Origin: Echinococcus granulosus
Taxonomy: Eukaryota; Platyhelminthes; Cestoda; Cyclophyllidea; Taeniidae
NCBI RefSeq assembly: GCF_000524195.1
Contig: NW_020170390.1
Coordinates: forward strand, 93,978 to 157,977
Direction: 5' to 3'
Length of the DNA stretch: 64,000 nt
Of this stretch, positions 48,101 to 59,059 are shown in pieces. Each line of letters opens with the position of its first letter. Position 1 is the stretch's first letter. The notes below the pieces were generated by a model. That model saw only the letters and a program-made list of their open reading frames with translations, was not told the DNA's origin and searched no databases. Position numbers and translations under genes: made by a program.

Positions 48101-51100
48101 TTTCACAACTATACTCCCTGTTGGGTTTCACATTTTCATTGATAAAATCTATTGCTGTTTTTTGAGCACTTGTAGGGGGTCGAATTTCTTTCTTTTGACC
48201 ACCAACATAGATGAATGTTCGAAAGTATACTAGTGGAATGTCCACTTTGACTGGATGCTCCCAGTAGCATCGTAGGAAGCCCCCACTCTCATAAATCAGC
48301 CTCACACCAATTGGAACGGGTAATCCTGTAGAAAAGGAAGGATTCTCGAATTCAAACTGCGCAGGAAAAGCGAAGTCAAAGATGAATTTTGAGTAAGGGG
48401 AAGTATAACGAAAACATGGGGGTGGTTTGCACATTCTCTCACATTTCGCGGTATTCTGTCAAATTGGGCATCAACGCCACCTTTTTACGGTGCAGTACTT
48501 CAACTTTTGACTTTTCTTGCATTTTTAGCTTTAATATCTAACGTGTAAAACAACAAGAGATGATAGGTTTCCAAAAAGATTTTAAATAAAATGGAACTTA
48601 TGGACTCATTTATGCATTTGATAAGGACTGCGTTAATAATAACAAGGAAGTTGATAATGAGTCATATCTGGCTCCTCATCAAAATTAGTAATTCTTTCAA
48701 ATTACAGAAGCAACGAAAGATTACCATGAGGTTAAGTTAAATTCCAAAAAAATTGGGTTCAAACTACTTTGAGAAACTGCTGGTGGCTCGCAATCGAGAA
48801 AAGCACAGGAGCTGTAACAAAGGCGGTGAATCGCATGACAGTATTCAAATTAATCTCGTTACGGCTTACGCCTTTTATTACTTCTGATAATGGCTGACTG
48901 AGCCCTGGGACTGCATTCACCCAGTTCGGAGCAGGCCTCAACTAGACAGGAGTACGGCGTATCGGATTGAAGATCCTTGGAGGGAATGAACACGAACAGC
49001 TGCGAGGGTTCCTGCTCGCGGAGCAAGTAGGTCGCGACGTTGTTGTTAATCCAAACGCGATACTTTGCTGGCGGTGTACCGGAAGGCGGCTCCCAAAAGC
49101 AAGTCATGGAGCCACCTGCTGATGTTAGCTGTACTCCTCTAGGTGAGGCGACTTGAGTGATTTGTGAAATGAACCATAAGTACCACAAAGCGAGTATTTC
49201 GGATGCAAATATAATCAAAAACATTCAATCAACTTTTTATGTATAAAAATCCACCTTTCTCGTAAAACTGAGGTTTTTTAAATGGACCCTTGCCGCAATA
49301 AAAAGTTTTATCATTCTTATGGTATAACTGTATTCATTTTTCTTTTTCAACACTCATTAACTAAGGCCAAATTTGTTTTGCCTTGGAATACAACAAAATT
49401 TTAAACAGAATGCAAATAGTTTATTCGTACACCACCCTAAATGTTTGTTCATTAGGTTTCAATACCGAAATTATTGTGCAAATTGCAGTAAAAGTGGCCG
49501 AAGATGGGATAAGAGCCAAAATCTTTAGATAGATTTCTTGGGTGGAATAATTGTGATCGTCAAAACACATAATAGAGGATCTTACCACATACTTGTTCCA
49601 TTCAAAGTATTCCAGAAAAACAGTTATAACAGTAAAGAGATGTAACAACAAAAAATTGCTTGAAGTCAACTGCTTACAAACTTCACGTCTTTTTCGTCTA
49701 AGCCCTAAAATGGATCAGATACCTGTAATCAGCAATGTAGCGTAAGTTTTATGGAACATTCGAATAATAATTATGGGCTTTCTTAACTCCTTTTCATAAA
49801 ACTCTGACTCTACTTTACTATTTAGTATGAAATAGGCTCACATGCTACACCCTTACACAAACAACATCTGAGGTTCACTGTTAACAGCATCGGTATATGG
49901 GTTACAATGTGGTGCTCTATACCACTTATAAATTCTAGGCTTAGTTTTTTCCTTACCACATGATGGAAGAGTGATTTCATTTCTGCTTTTGCACCCATTT
50001 ACTTCTGTGAAAATGATAGCTATCTTCTCTTTCAAGACTGGACCTTTTGTGTCCGAACACGAGAGACGGACGTTACCCTTCAATAGGACTTCACATCTCA
50101 ACTTCATCTGGAGACCGTCAACGTAACAGCTGTAGACATTCTGATATGGGGTCACCATGATTTGCAAGCCTTTAATGTAGTTGCAATCCGATTGCGAACA
50201 TACAATGTCTGATGTTATGCTCAATGTAACGTCACATCCACAATCTATTAGAAGGAACAATGCATTAAGAAAAACAATCCCACATAGGTACACGGAAGAG
50301 GAGAATGCTTTGGAGTGATGCTTAAGAAGCTGGCTTGCATTTCCAGTTCGAGTGGTGACAAACACAGTAACTAACACAACATTTGCATAAGACGATTGCA
50401 AAACTATAACAATCAAAGTTATTCAGGGGTTTTTACTATTAAAATACAATTAACAAATCTTTGTACTCCTGACATCATTTTGATTTTATAGTTCAAAGTT
50501 ATTTTTAGTGTAGCACTCGTGATAGATTCCGCTGCAATAAACCCAGTTTTGTGATGTATTTAATTGGGTTTGACAGATTCCTGTAAAGCGCAAAAATTTA
50601 AAGCATTTCTATTCACCTTTTTAATGAGTCTTATGCTGTTTACATGTTGCTTTATCCATCACAAACTGGCAAACTAGGATGTGTACCCTCGATGTGGATG
50701 TTCTCCTTTAAAGATAACATTTTTGATTCTGCTATTAGGGGGTATGTTCCACAAAAACCTGGCCTTATTTTTACTCTGTTTGCTGTAATGCGTTGAAAGT
50801 ACGTAGTCCCGTCTGGTTCCTTGATCGTTGGGTTGCCATCGTGACCAGGTGGAACAAGGAGATACCGACGACCAATGAGGATGCTGGAATTGCGGTCTTC
50901 AGGAGGAATCTGTTCCATACCTTGCACCCAATTTGCGATTTCTTTGGTCCATGCGATATCAGATATTGCAACTTTTACGCTGATTTCATCATTCAGTTTA
51001 AGCGGTTTTCTCAAACCCACCATTGGGATGAGTTTCACGTACGGTTTAAGTGCTAAGGGCAAAAACGGGATTTGTGACTTTCTTTGGTGCATTGAGGGGT

Positions 51101-52140
51101 TAAACGAAGGCGCTTTTGTTTATCTAGTTTTGAAGAGCGTTTTTGTCCCTTATGCGAGTTTGGTTTTATGCCAAGTCGTTCGCAAAACCCACAAATGTGG
51201 GCACGCTTGCATGTTTCAGAAAAACTTGGGTATTACGAGGCCAGTTGCCGAAGTTAAAATTCCATTTTTATTTAATTGCCAATAAAAAATTTGAGCTAAG
51301 ACCCTTTCACATTCTTGAAAAATTCGGAATGGAAAATCATACAATTGATTTTGCCTTTTAAAGAAACCGCGTTGCGGGACCATCACCTCAACAGGTGAAG
51401 CCATCAGACATTAATATAATGAGAGCAAATACGAGCTTTAAAGTTGTTTTGTTATTGAAGTGTTTTTAACTTCTCTCCATCTCTTAAGCGCCTATATTGG
51501 GTGGCGCATCAAATGATATTAAAATAGAACCAATTAACTAACTACCTGATTACCGTCATGTTTCAAATTCTCTATTATTTTGACATCGGCTAGCAAAAAT
51601 AGCTAAAATGATGTTTTTATACCTTTTGACAGAGAGAAAATCCTTCCCAATTACATGTTGAAAATCCTAACCTCGTAAACATAAAATCTATTATGGCATA
51701 ATTTCGGGGTGCATTTATTCATAAGTAAAGCTACGCAAAAACAGCTATGTAAAATATCCTTCTTGGAATGCCCTCGCGTCAAATGGTACGACTTTTCTGA
51801 TCTACTAAAACAGTTACATGCACTCTTATGTTATAGAATACATTATAGTAGCCCATCACCTGCATAACTTACACATCTTTATGATGGTGAAAGGCTCACT
51901 ATTTATTCGAAAGCATCTATATTGGCCGAGAGGAAGTTCTTCAAAATTGTAAACTTTCGTTTCTGTTCCATTTTTGTATGCAATGCAGACCCCTTCCCCA
52001 ACGGTTTTTAAGAATTCGCTATCCAACTCCCGCAAAATGAGAAAACAGCTTGGTCTGGTGCACCCCTTAGCGTTTGGCTGTGTTGACAGCGAATCTGCCC
52101 TAGACGCGACCAGCACCGCAATTATCCAACCCGCCAACAT
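45182..52140 (-). CDS. Type I membrane receptor with five fibronectin III repeats
   Basis: Nine minus-strand exons: 52140-51873, 51052-50663, 50244-49957, 49151-48882, 48325-48017, 47634-47317, 46594-46274, 46085-45792, 45501-45182. Every internal junction is phase 1, so exons 2-8 are symmetric modules; predicted length is 925 residues. Order: signal peptide (LAGWIIAVLVASRADS), two unrecognised cysteine-containing regions (exons 1-3), five FnIII-like domains one per exon (exons 4-8; hallmark Trp/Pro segments FWEPPSG, YWEHPVK, AWRKPAR, TWEVPKN, and a degenerate fifth), then a membrane span (LVVMVICFFVYIILI) and a ~75-residue basic cytoplasmic tail without kinase or phosphatase. Each FnIII domain has a Cys pair near its end (e.g. 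EACSELGECS, GCVAPNSDGNGGGCS). Donors of exons 2 and 8 are the least certain. Likely a cell-surface adhesion or recognition protein; the ligand is unknown. Confidence 0.78.
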
Positions 52141-52939
52141 CCCAAAGTGACGTTCTAAAGGTCAATCAATAACTCGCATGCCCTCCTTATTCGTAATTAT
52201 GGAGGTAACTGGAGGATCTTCGGGCTAGCCATCCATATCAAGCGAAAACTTTTCGTCAGATGTCTTTTGACCAGGGTTGCTTCAAAACTTGCCATTGCCC
52301 CAAATTTCCCAATGTACTTAGCTGCCTTAATCATGCACTTTTTGCTTTCGAAAATAATAGTCCAATAGAAGTTTCTTTAAAGTACACATTGCATTGCTGT
52401 CGAAGTTGTTGCAGCTCTTATTTTGCTGCTTCGTTTTATTATTCGGAATCTGTCTTTACATAACTTTGCGAAACATTTGCTTGATTGTGTCAATAACTGT
52501 GTCATAAAGTTTTGCACTAAACAGGAGGATTGCAGGAGGTCATTACCTAGGCATCATCATTGGTTTATGTGAGGAAGTTATGACCGATTGACCATTTGCC
52601 TGCACCTCTTTTGAACATTGGTCTGTTTCCACCTAATGAAACTGAATTTTACTTTCTAAATGGGTGAAATAGATGATGGTGAGACAAAGAAGTAATTTCT
52701 ATTATTGGCTGAAGTCCACGCATCAGTAATAATCTTCAGTAGTAGTTAGTCGAATCCGTTTTCAGTTTGTTGGTGCTTTGTACATTTTTTGAAATCCTTG
52801 CACAATAATATCTTATTGTAAAATATAAAAAAAATACACTTTTAGGCTTGATTTGAAATAGAAATTACACTCGGTGTGTTCAAGCTGCTTAAATTGCAAT
52901 GACAGGTATCATTAGTGTCTGGGCCTTGGAGGGCTTGGC
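52141..52939. other. Spacer between FnIII receptor and Frizzled genes
   Basis: No exon recognised; contains the receptor promoter and the Frizzled 3' UTR (both minus strand). Confidence 0.35.
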
Positions 52940-55216
52940 TTAAACGCCGTTACATGGTGACGAATAAGACGTGGAGGTGATCGAGCTGTCTTCCAGAGTG
53001 TCATGAAGCCAATTTCGAAGTTTTGCCTCGTTCCGCGGACTCACCAGTCTCTGCATGGGAGGCTGTTGTAACAGGGACGCAAAGGAAAGCATTGCCGTAG
53101 ATTCGTTCTGGTTCATGTGGCTAAACAATGGGTGATTATGTTCTGTCGCTGAGGCGTGTTGAGAGCGTGCGAGGGGAGCGACAGACATAGAATTCCTGGA
53201 CTCTAAAATTTAGAAAGCTAATTTGACCCAAAACGACCCACAAAATAGTTAAGCAAATGTGAATAGACACTGTAGAAATTTGTTAGTGCAAATATATTTT
53301 TAAGCGCCGACTTTGAAATCGCACTCAAGACTTTGGCTTCGGTGCATCTCATTGGCTTTTACGTCTATGACCTTTCGAATGATGCTTGCGGTCAAATATT
53401 GACAATTTTGACTTACAGCCTGCAAAATGGGCATTCCACGGGCTGACTAACCCTAGGCCGTGGCCTTGCAATGGAACACTGATTCACTTTGAAAATGGCG
53501 GCTCTGGTTCGATTGGAGTGCTACATTTACTTTTTAACAGTTAGATTCTTTGCAAAAATTGGATCCTGTTCTTAGCTTTAATAAAGGTCTCTGTCTTTCG
53601 GATTGTGTTATATTTGCCTTTATTATCAGCATTTTAACAAACGGAAGAATTTACCCACCTTTTGTAGCAGGAGCAATTGGTCGGAACTGTATCAAGTTTC
53701 CAACATCCAGAGGCTTTTGGTTCTTACGAGCCGAATAAAGTATTGGAAAAGTTTTGTGGTTACACCACAACACCAAGGTTGCACCAATCCCAACCATCTC
53801 AACTGAAATTGCTTTTAAAAGCCGTACTGCCATTCTGCCCGGTGTGTTGTCGAAGTATTGCCAGAGATCACAAATTGTTCCCGACAGAAGTGGCCCAGCG
53901 ACAAACATAACTGTTAAAATTACTCTGTTTACTGCCTTTAGCAGACGTCTTTGGTCCACAGATGCTCTAATTGCCTTCGTTGTCAATATAGGGAGTGCTG
54001 GGTGCAAGTTCTTAAGTTCACCGTGAAATCTTACCAATGAGGCAAAAGTTGATGATAAAAACATTACTCCTACTAGAAGAAAACCAGCCTCTGGTAAGAT
54101 GACAAGTAGAAAATATGTGGTTTTATCTGAATATCCGATGTAGCAAGAGTTTGTTAGGTCATCCACATCGATTCTTCGGAAGACCAGAATACACATGGGA
54201 GGTAATAGAGACGTAACCCAACCTAGAACGTGAAACCACCGGTCTAGACCTTGAATAGCCTCCGGAGCCCAGCCCTTACAGGCTGAGAGAAACCAGGAAA
54301 GGGACACAATGTCGAACCAAATCCCGACTGCTGTGCGCGCATAATATGCCAGAGCGAATTGAACCATACAGGAAATGCTTGCGATCCTATAATCTGTGTT
54401 TGAGAATGACGTGCGTCGAAATATTAGCTGCGGTAGATACGAAATAAGTTCAAGCATGCACGCGTTCGTTAGGAAAACTAGTGGTAGAAGTGGATGTAAG
54501 AAACGATTCCTATTAAACATGTATAAACTTATGGAAATGAGGCAAAATAAAGCATTTAGTGATCCACAAGCGATAAGACAGTATCTTGCGATTTCCTTTT
54601 GTCGAATGGTGAAGCCACTAATCAAGGAAGAATTAGGCTTCAAAGCACCATCACCATATCGTACTGTTTCTCTGTAGGAAAAAACTGAAGTAAGAGGAAG
54701 ATGTGTGTCTGATTCAAAGGACTGAGGCCTGATGCACATTTCATCATCTGTCGGTAGTTTTGAGCAGGCCAACTCTTCTGGCCAGGAGAAGTTGAATCTC
54801 AGCATCAGAGGTGCACAACGCTGACGCACGTGATTACAAAAAGAGGCACAGGGCCTTAAGAGAACCTGCTCGCCCATGCTCTGTGTACACATGGGAAAAT
54901 AGACTGAACAGAGGAAGAACTCCAAATACGTGGAACAGCCCAGTTTCAAAAGGGGACTATAATCGCGTATTCGCTTTGTCGACTCTGCCTGACTCGTTAG
55001 TCCGATGATATTGGGCAAGTAGGTGTGCGTGTATTCCAAACCCAGACATGAAGGTTCTTCGATGGGAAGACAGTGGCTTCCTGTTGCCTCATTCAAGGCT
55101 TTTAGATGGTACTGAAGAGGTTCCAATGTCCAATTAACAGTAACTTTAGTGGTGTTTACTGCAGTGAAAAAGAAGATGAGAGCCAAGAGCCATATCTGAG
55201 CGGAGCTCGTGTACAT
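52940..55216 (-). CDS. Frizzled-family Wnt receptor (divergent C-terminal KTxxxW)
   Basis: Minus-strand exons 55216-53659 and 53202-52940, 606 residues. After a signal peptide (IWLLALIFFFTAVNT) comes a Frizzled cysteine-rich domain at ~49-162 with the ten expected Cys (HCLPIEEPSC, KLGCSTYLEFFLCSVYFPMC, PCASFCNHVRQRC, SWPEELAC, EMCI), then seven membrane segments including FLTNACMLELISYLPQL, the TM3 region RTAVGIWFDIVSLSWFLSA and KGWAPEAIQGLDRWFH, all Frizzled hallmarks; Smoothened is less likely from the CRD and loop motifs. Just after TM7 the Dishevelled-binding motif KTxxxW appears as HKTFPILYS: Lys-Thr kept, Trp replaced by Leu. The second exon adds a Ser/Asn/Gln-rich tail ending SPCNGV. 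The gene is head-to-head with DNALI1. Which vertebrate Frizzled class it belongs to is not clear. Confidence 0.92.
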
Positions 55217-55725
55217 GCTGCAGAGGCCAAGTGAAAGTGACGACGAAATTTTATGAGATCACCCAAGCAGCTGACTGTGTGGAGAGGTAGATTTTACGAC
55301 CAACCACCGAGGCTAAGGGAACCGCAATAAAATTTTCGCCTGGCAATAAGCCGTCGTTTATCATTAAATTTTCGGCATCATGCAGGTTGACCTCTCTGAA
55401 CGTATGTGCGTACCCGTTAGGGACTTGAATCTATTAGCCTGTGGAAGGCTTACCCAAATTAGTACGATTTAAATCTTAACCTGGACTTAAGTAGCTAGTA
55501 CGTTTGCATTACATTATAGGTCTGCAATGAAAAATATTTTACCAAAGGCTAATACTACAAGTTGGTAACGAATGAATCCACCTAATGATCAAAAATACGT
55601 GTTAAATCAGCGTCTTGACAAAGTAAAAGTGGTGCTATTCAAAGCTGCCCAAAAGAGGCAGAACGCGATCAATAATTCAATTTTGGCGCGCTTTGCAGAT
55701 ACGACTGTATGCACAGCTCTCCGGC
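55217..55725. promoter_or_regulatory. Probable bidirectional promoter region, Frizzled / DNALI1
   Basis: 509 bp separate two divergent start codons. Both upstream regions must fit here unless an untranslated exon lies elsewhere. No TATA box or specific factor site is claimed. Confidence 0.45.
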
Positions 55726-56664
55726 ATGAATGAGGACCAGAAGCTCATTGTACCAGAAACGAGTTTGCTTAAATACAAAAACCCCGTGCGCGTCTCCCGC
55801 AAATCAACTAAATCCGATGACAAAGACTTGGGCAGCTTTGATCCGCGCAAACTCTGCGAGATGCAGTCAACCGAAAGCATTCTCGCCAGCATCATGCCTC
55901 CACGAAGGCTGGAAATTAAAGGAGATCTCTTCATTCAGGAGGTGTCTTCAACTCCAGCGTCTCGAGCCGAGGTCGTTCAACTGACGAAACAACTGAATCA
56001 GCAACTTGAGGCAAGGGGTGCTAAGATGACAGGCATCTGCCCTGTTCGAAGGGAATTATTTTCACAGGTAAATTGTTTTTTACCCTTATAAAACCACCTG
56101 TTCTTTTTAAAAATGAGATTATCTCATCATTATGTACAAACGATTCGTTGAATGCTCCACCCAAATAAGTTGATTAACCCGTCAAATTGAAATTGAGATA
56201 TGTGAAGTGGCCATCATTCCATGCCTGTTCTGCATGAAGGTCAATGTTTCCAAATTGTGTTACAGGTTTTCGACGAATTGATACGTCAACTGACAATTCA
56301 TTGTGCCGAGCGTGGTTTGCTGTTACTTCGTGTACGGAACGAGGTGCAGACGACCATATCAGCCCTGCAGTCAATTTACGCCTCGGGTGTGGTTTTCGGT
56401 TTGCAAAAGTCGTTGGCGCGCGAGGCAGACCGTAATCACCAGACAAGTCGAGTGGCTGAGTTAGGGGCGGAGATTGCCAACCTCGAGAAGAGAATCAAGA
56501 CCGAAGTGCTGAATTGCAAGGCCCTGGAGGAAAAGGAGGCCAACCGGCTGGCCGCAGCAACCCGAAGAGCCGAAGAAGACGTCAACTTCTTACGCAAGGG
56601 ACATGAACAGCTGAAGAATCAACTCAAAGACGTTTTGAACCAATTCAAAATTGTCAATGAATAG
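55726..56664 (+). CDS. DNALI1: Axonemal dynein light intermediate polypeptide 1 (p28)
   Basis: The p28 subunit of inner-arm axonemal dyneins, needed for ciliary and flagellar beating (in flatworms: sperm, flame cells, ciliated larvae). Two exons, 55726-56067 and 56266-56664, give 246 residues (human ~258). Conserved blocks: SLLKYKNPVRVSRK at the N-terminus, ILASIMPPR, FIQEVSSTPASRAEVVQL, TGICPVRRELFSQ, FDELIRQLTIHCAERGLLLL RVRNE region, then a long Glu/Lys/Arg coiled coil to the end. Upstream in-frame residues begin at a TTG, so the ATG at 55726 (MNEDQK) is preferred. All recognised family features are intact. Confidence 0.96.
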
Positions 56665-56761
56665 CCCCTTCCTACCTTGTTCATGTGGGCTTTTACCCTA
56701 AAACTACATAGTTGTTACAATAAGGCATTTATTCTACCCAATGACTCCACTACTGCCATTC

Positions 56762-56767
56762 AATAAA
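56762..56767 (+). terminator. Candidate poly(A) signal AATAAA of DNALI1
   Basis: Hexamer 98 nt after the stop codon. Confidence 0.55.
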
Positions 56768-57838
56768 TCCTGATATCACCGTGTAGAACACCTCTTTCAT
56801 CATCCGATTAACTTCTGTGCTCCAGACAAGGGTAAATTGTGGCAGGAAGCTAATTTCACTCTTCCAATACAGTACTCTTCTCATCAACAATTCATAATTC
56901 CCTATTTTATTCCAAAAACTTTAATGTCCTTGTTTAGGCCATATTGACAGGACTACCGAAGTTGGTATCGATGCTGGTTTCCATGGTTTATACATATGAG
57001 TGCGTGATGAGGAATTAGTGAGGGTGGATATAATGTAATAGCAAAATGTGGTGTGATTTTTGAAAATGGAAGTAGATTATACAGAGTTCAAACCGTAATA
57101 TTAGGTTTGACTGTTTGAACCGAGACTCCTGCCTTAATTTAACCCTGGAAACTTCATATTTTTTGCTCTTCGGTTGTCAATGTACTCGGTGAAAGTAGAA
57201 TGATACTTTTTTAAACGACAAGACTACCTAACTAATCGTTGTAATTCAGAGCCAGATTAATGTTGGTAGGCGTTTGTTTAGCGTGACCCTTTCAAATTCA
57301 CCAGTTACCTGTCAACTCGATTTTATACTTGTGAAATTGTATAAGAAATTAGGAGGTTGGCTTTTTGTTGCGTTTTCTTGCGTTTTTTAAGTGCAGGTTT
57401 TGGCCAATATCTCACTCGGCTTGGCACTGACAAGTTCGACTCATTAGTTGACTAAATGGATTTGATGTAGAGAAATATATCTTGCCATTTAATCATTTTA
57501 AGAAGCATCCTATGAAATAAGTACTGATTTTAAATGCACTTAATTTATGGCAGCATGGATGATCGTGTGTGGAATTGCTGAACATTGTGATGGCCTGGAA
57601 ACCGAATTTGTAAGAGTAAAAGGGTTGACTGATGTGCTTATGGGAAGTTAAGCGAGTGTTCGAGGTCAAGAATTATCTGAAGGTGACTGGGACTGTCGAC
57701 GATGCGATAGTAGCCGTCTTGTTAGTATCTTGCTGAAGCATTTAACCAACGGTAATTCGCCCAGTATTGGTAGTTGAATAGCAGCCATCAGCGAACACAC
57801 CAGCCAAGAAAGTAGGCAAACAATCTAAAGAGCAAAAA

Positions 57839-57859
57839 AAACAAACGCTTCGTTTGTTT
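57839..57859. repeat. Perfect hairpin, 9-bp arms
   Basis: AAACAAACG and CGTTTGTTT around a 3-nt loop (CTT). Confidence 0.7.
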
Positions 57860-57890
57860 GGAACTCTTTGAAGCAAACTCCTGCATGCTT

Positions 57891-57912
57891 CATGAGTAAA
57901 AGTTTACTCATG
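57891..57912. repeat. Perfect hairpin, 10-bp arms
   Basis: CATGAGTAAA and TTTACTCATG around a 2-nt centre (AG), 31 nt downstream of the previous hairpin. Confidence 0.7.
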
Positions 57913-59059
57913 AAAAAGCAAACAAATGATAATGAAGCAAGTTTAAAAAACAATTAATTTCATGGGATAATTTGTTGTTAAATTGACATAATCCAAATAT
58001 GAGTGCGTATTTAACTTTTCCTGTTTAGTCGTAAATCCTGCAGGCAAAAGGATACGCCACCACTTTTCTCTTGTTATTCTACATAAATTTATAATACATT
58101 TACTAGTGTATAAGTAATTCCAACTTAGCAACTGTTGACATTAGTTGAAAATAACTTCACAGATTGGTTATTGGATGTGAATTTGTTTCCTAATCATGCC
58201 GACTGCAATGCCGTTGTATTTTTTCAGTGTTTCTGATTACTTATCCCCTAATCAGCACTCTCGAGATGGATGTCCTGCCCAGGACTGAATTTGACCTGGT
58301 CTACCTCTGACCATAAATCATTCGGCAGGCAACGCGCCATGACTCAGACATTAATTATTTCTCTTCCTTCTTCCCCATTTTGGAAGGCCCAGGTGGGAAA
58401 CCCCACCCTCACTACGGCTCCCTGTTACTACCGCCGTCAACTGCTTTCCAATTCCTTCCTTCTTCAACTCCATATACCAGCTATTCCATTGAGTCAAATA
58501 CGTTAAATTCAAGGGCTTTTTGCAAAATAAGCAGTCCACAGTAACTAGAGCCTGTCTGTCGATTTGTCACTCAACTTTAAACCCAAACTCAGGCGTTTTA
58601 ATCAGTTCCAGCATGCTATTATTGACTTTTATTGTTTAATGGGATAGTTTTCAATGTCCCTTTAATGGGTACATATACCTGGAAAACCTATTTGCTTATA
58701 GCTCGTTTGAAACATATGCCGTATTACTTTATGATTTTAGAGAATGAATGATTATCTACCGAAATGATCGTAAACAGTGTTATAGTAACAGGTGAATAAG
58801 GCAATATTGAACAATGTGTCTAATCCTCCAAATAAATTGGGTTCACACTTTCACTAATTATTGGAAGAGGTGCCAGTTTTTCTATGGAATTAATCAATGT
58901 ACAGACGTTCCACTAATGAAGTTGGAGAAGTCGGATGAAGAAATAACTAGCATAATCTTGAACTTCCGGAAATCATGAATCGGAAGTGCTTTTCAATAGC
59001 TTAACTGAAGGATTTGGCTCTCGTTATAGACAAAATATTTCGGGTTGCATACATAGTAT

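Larger units (their letters stand above)
56768..59059. other. Spacer between DNALI1 and DUR3-like gene
   Basis: No exon recognised. Contains two neighbouring perfect hairpins (listed separately) and a more GC-rich patch near 58260-58450 with an open frame and a GGTGGG/CCCACC hairpin that may be an old repeat. Confidence 0.4.

Noticed and set aside
58270..58506. 78-codon open frame in a GC-richer patch
   Set aside because: No recognisable motif; may be an old repeat, but not supportable as a gene.
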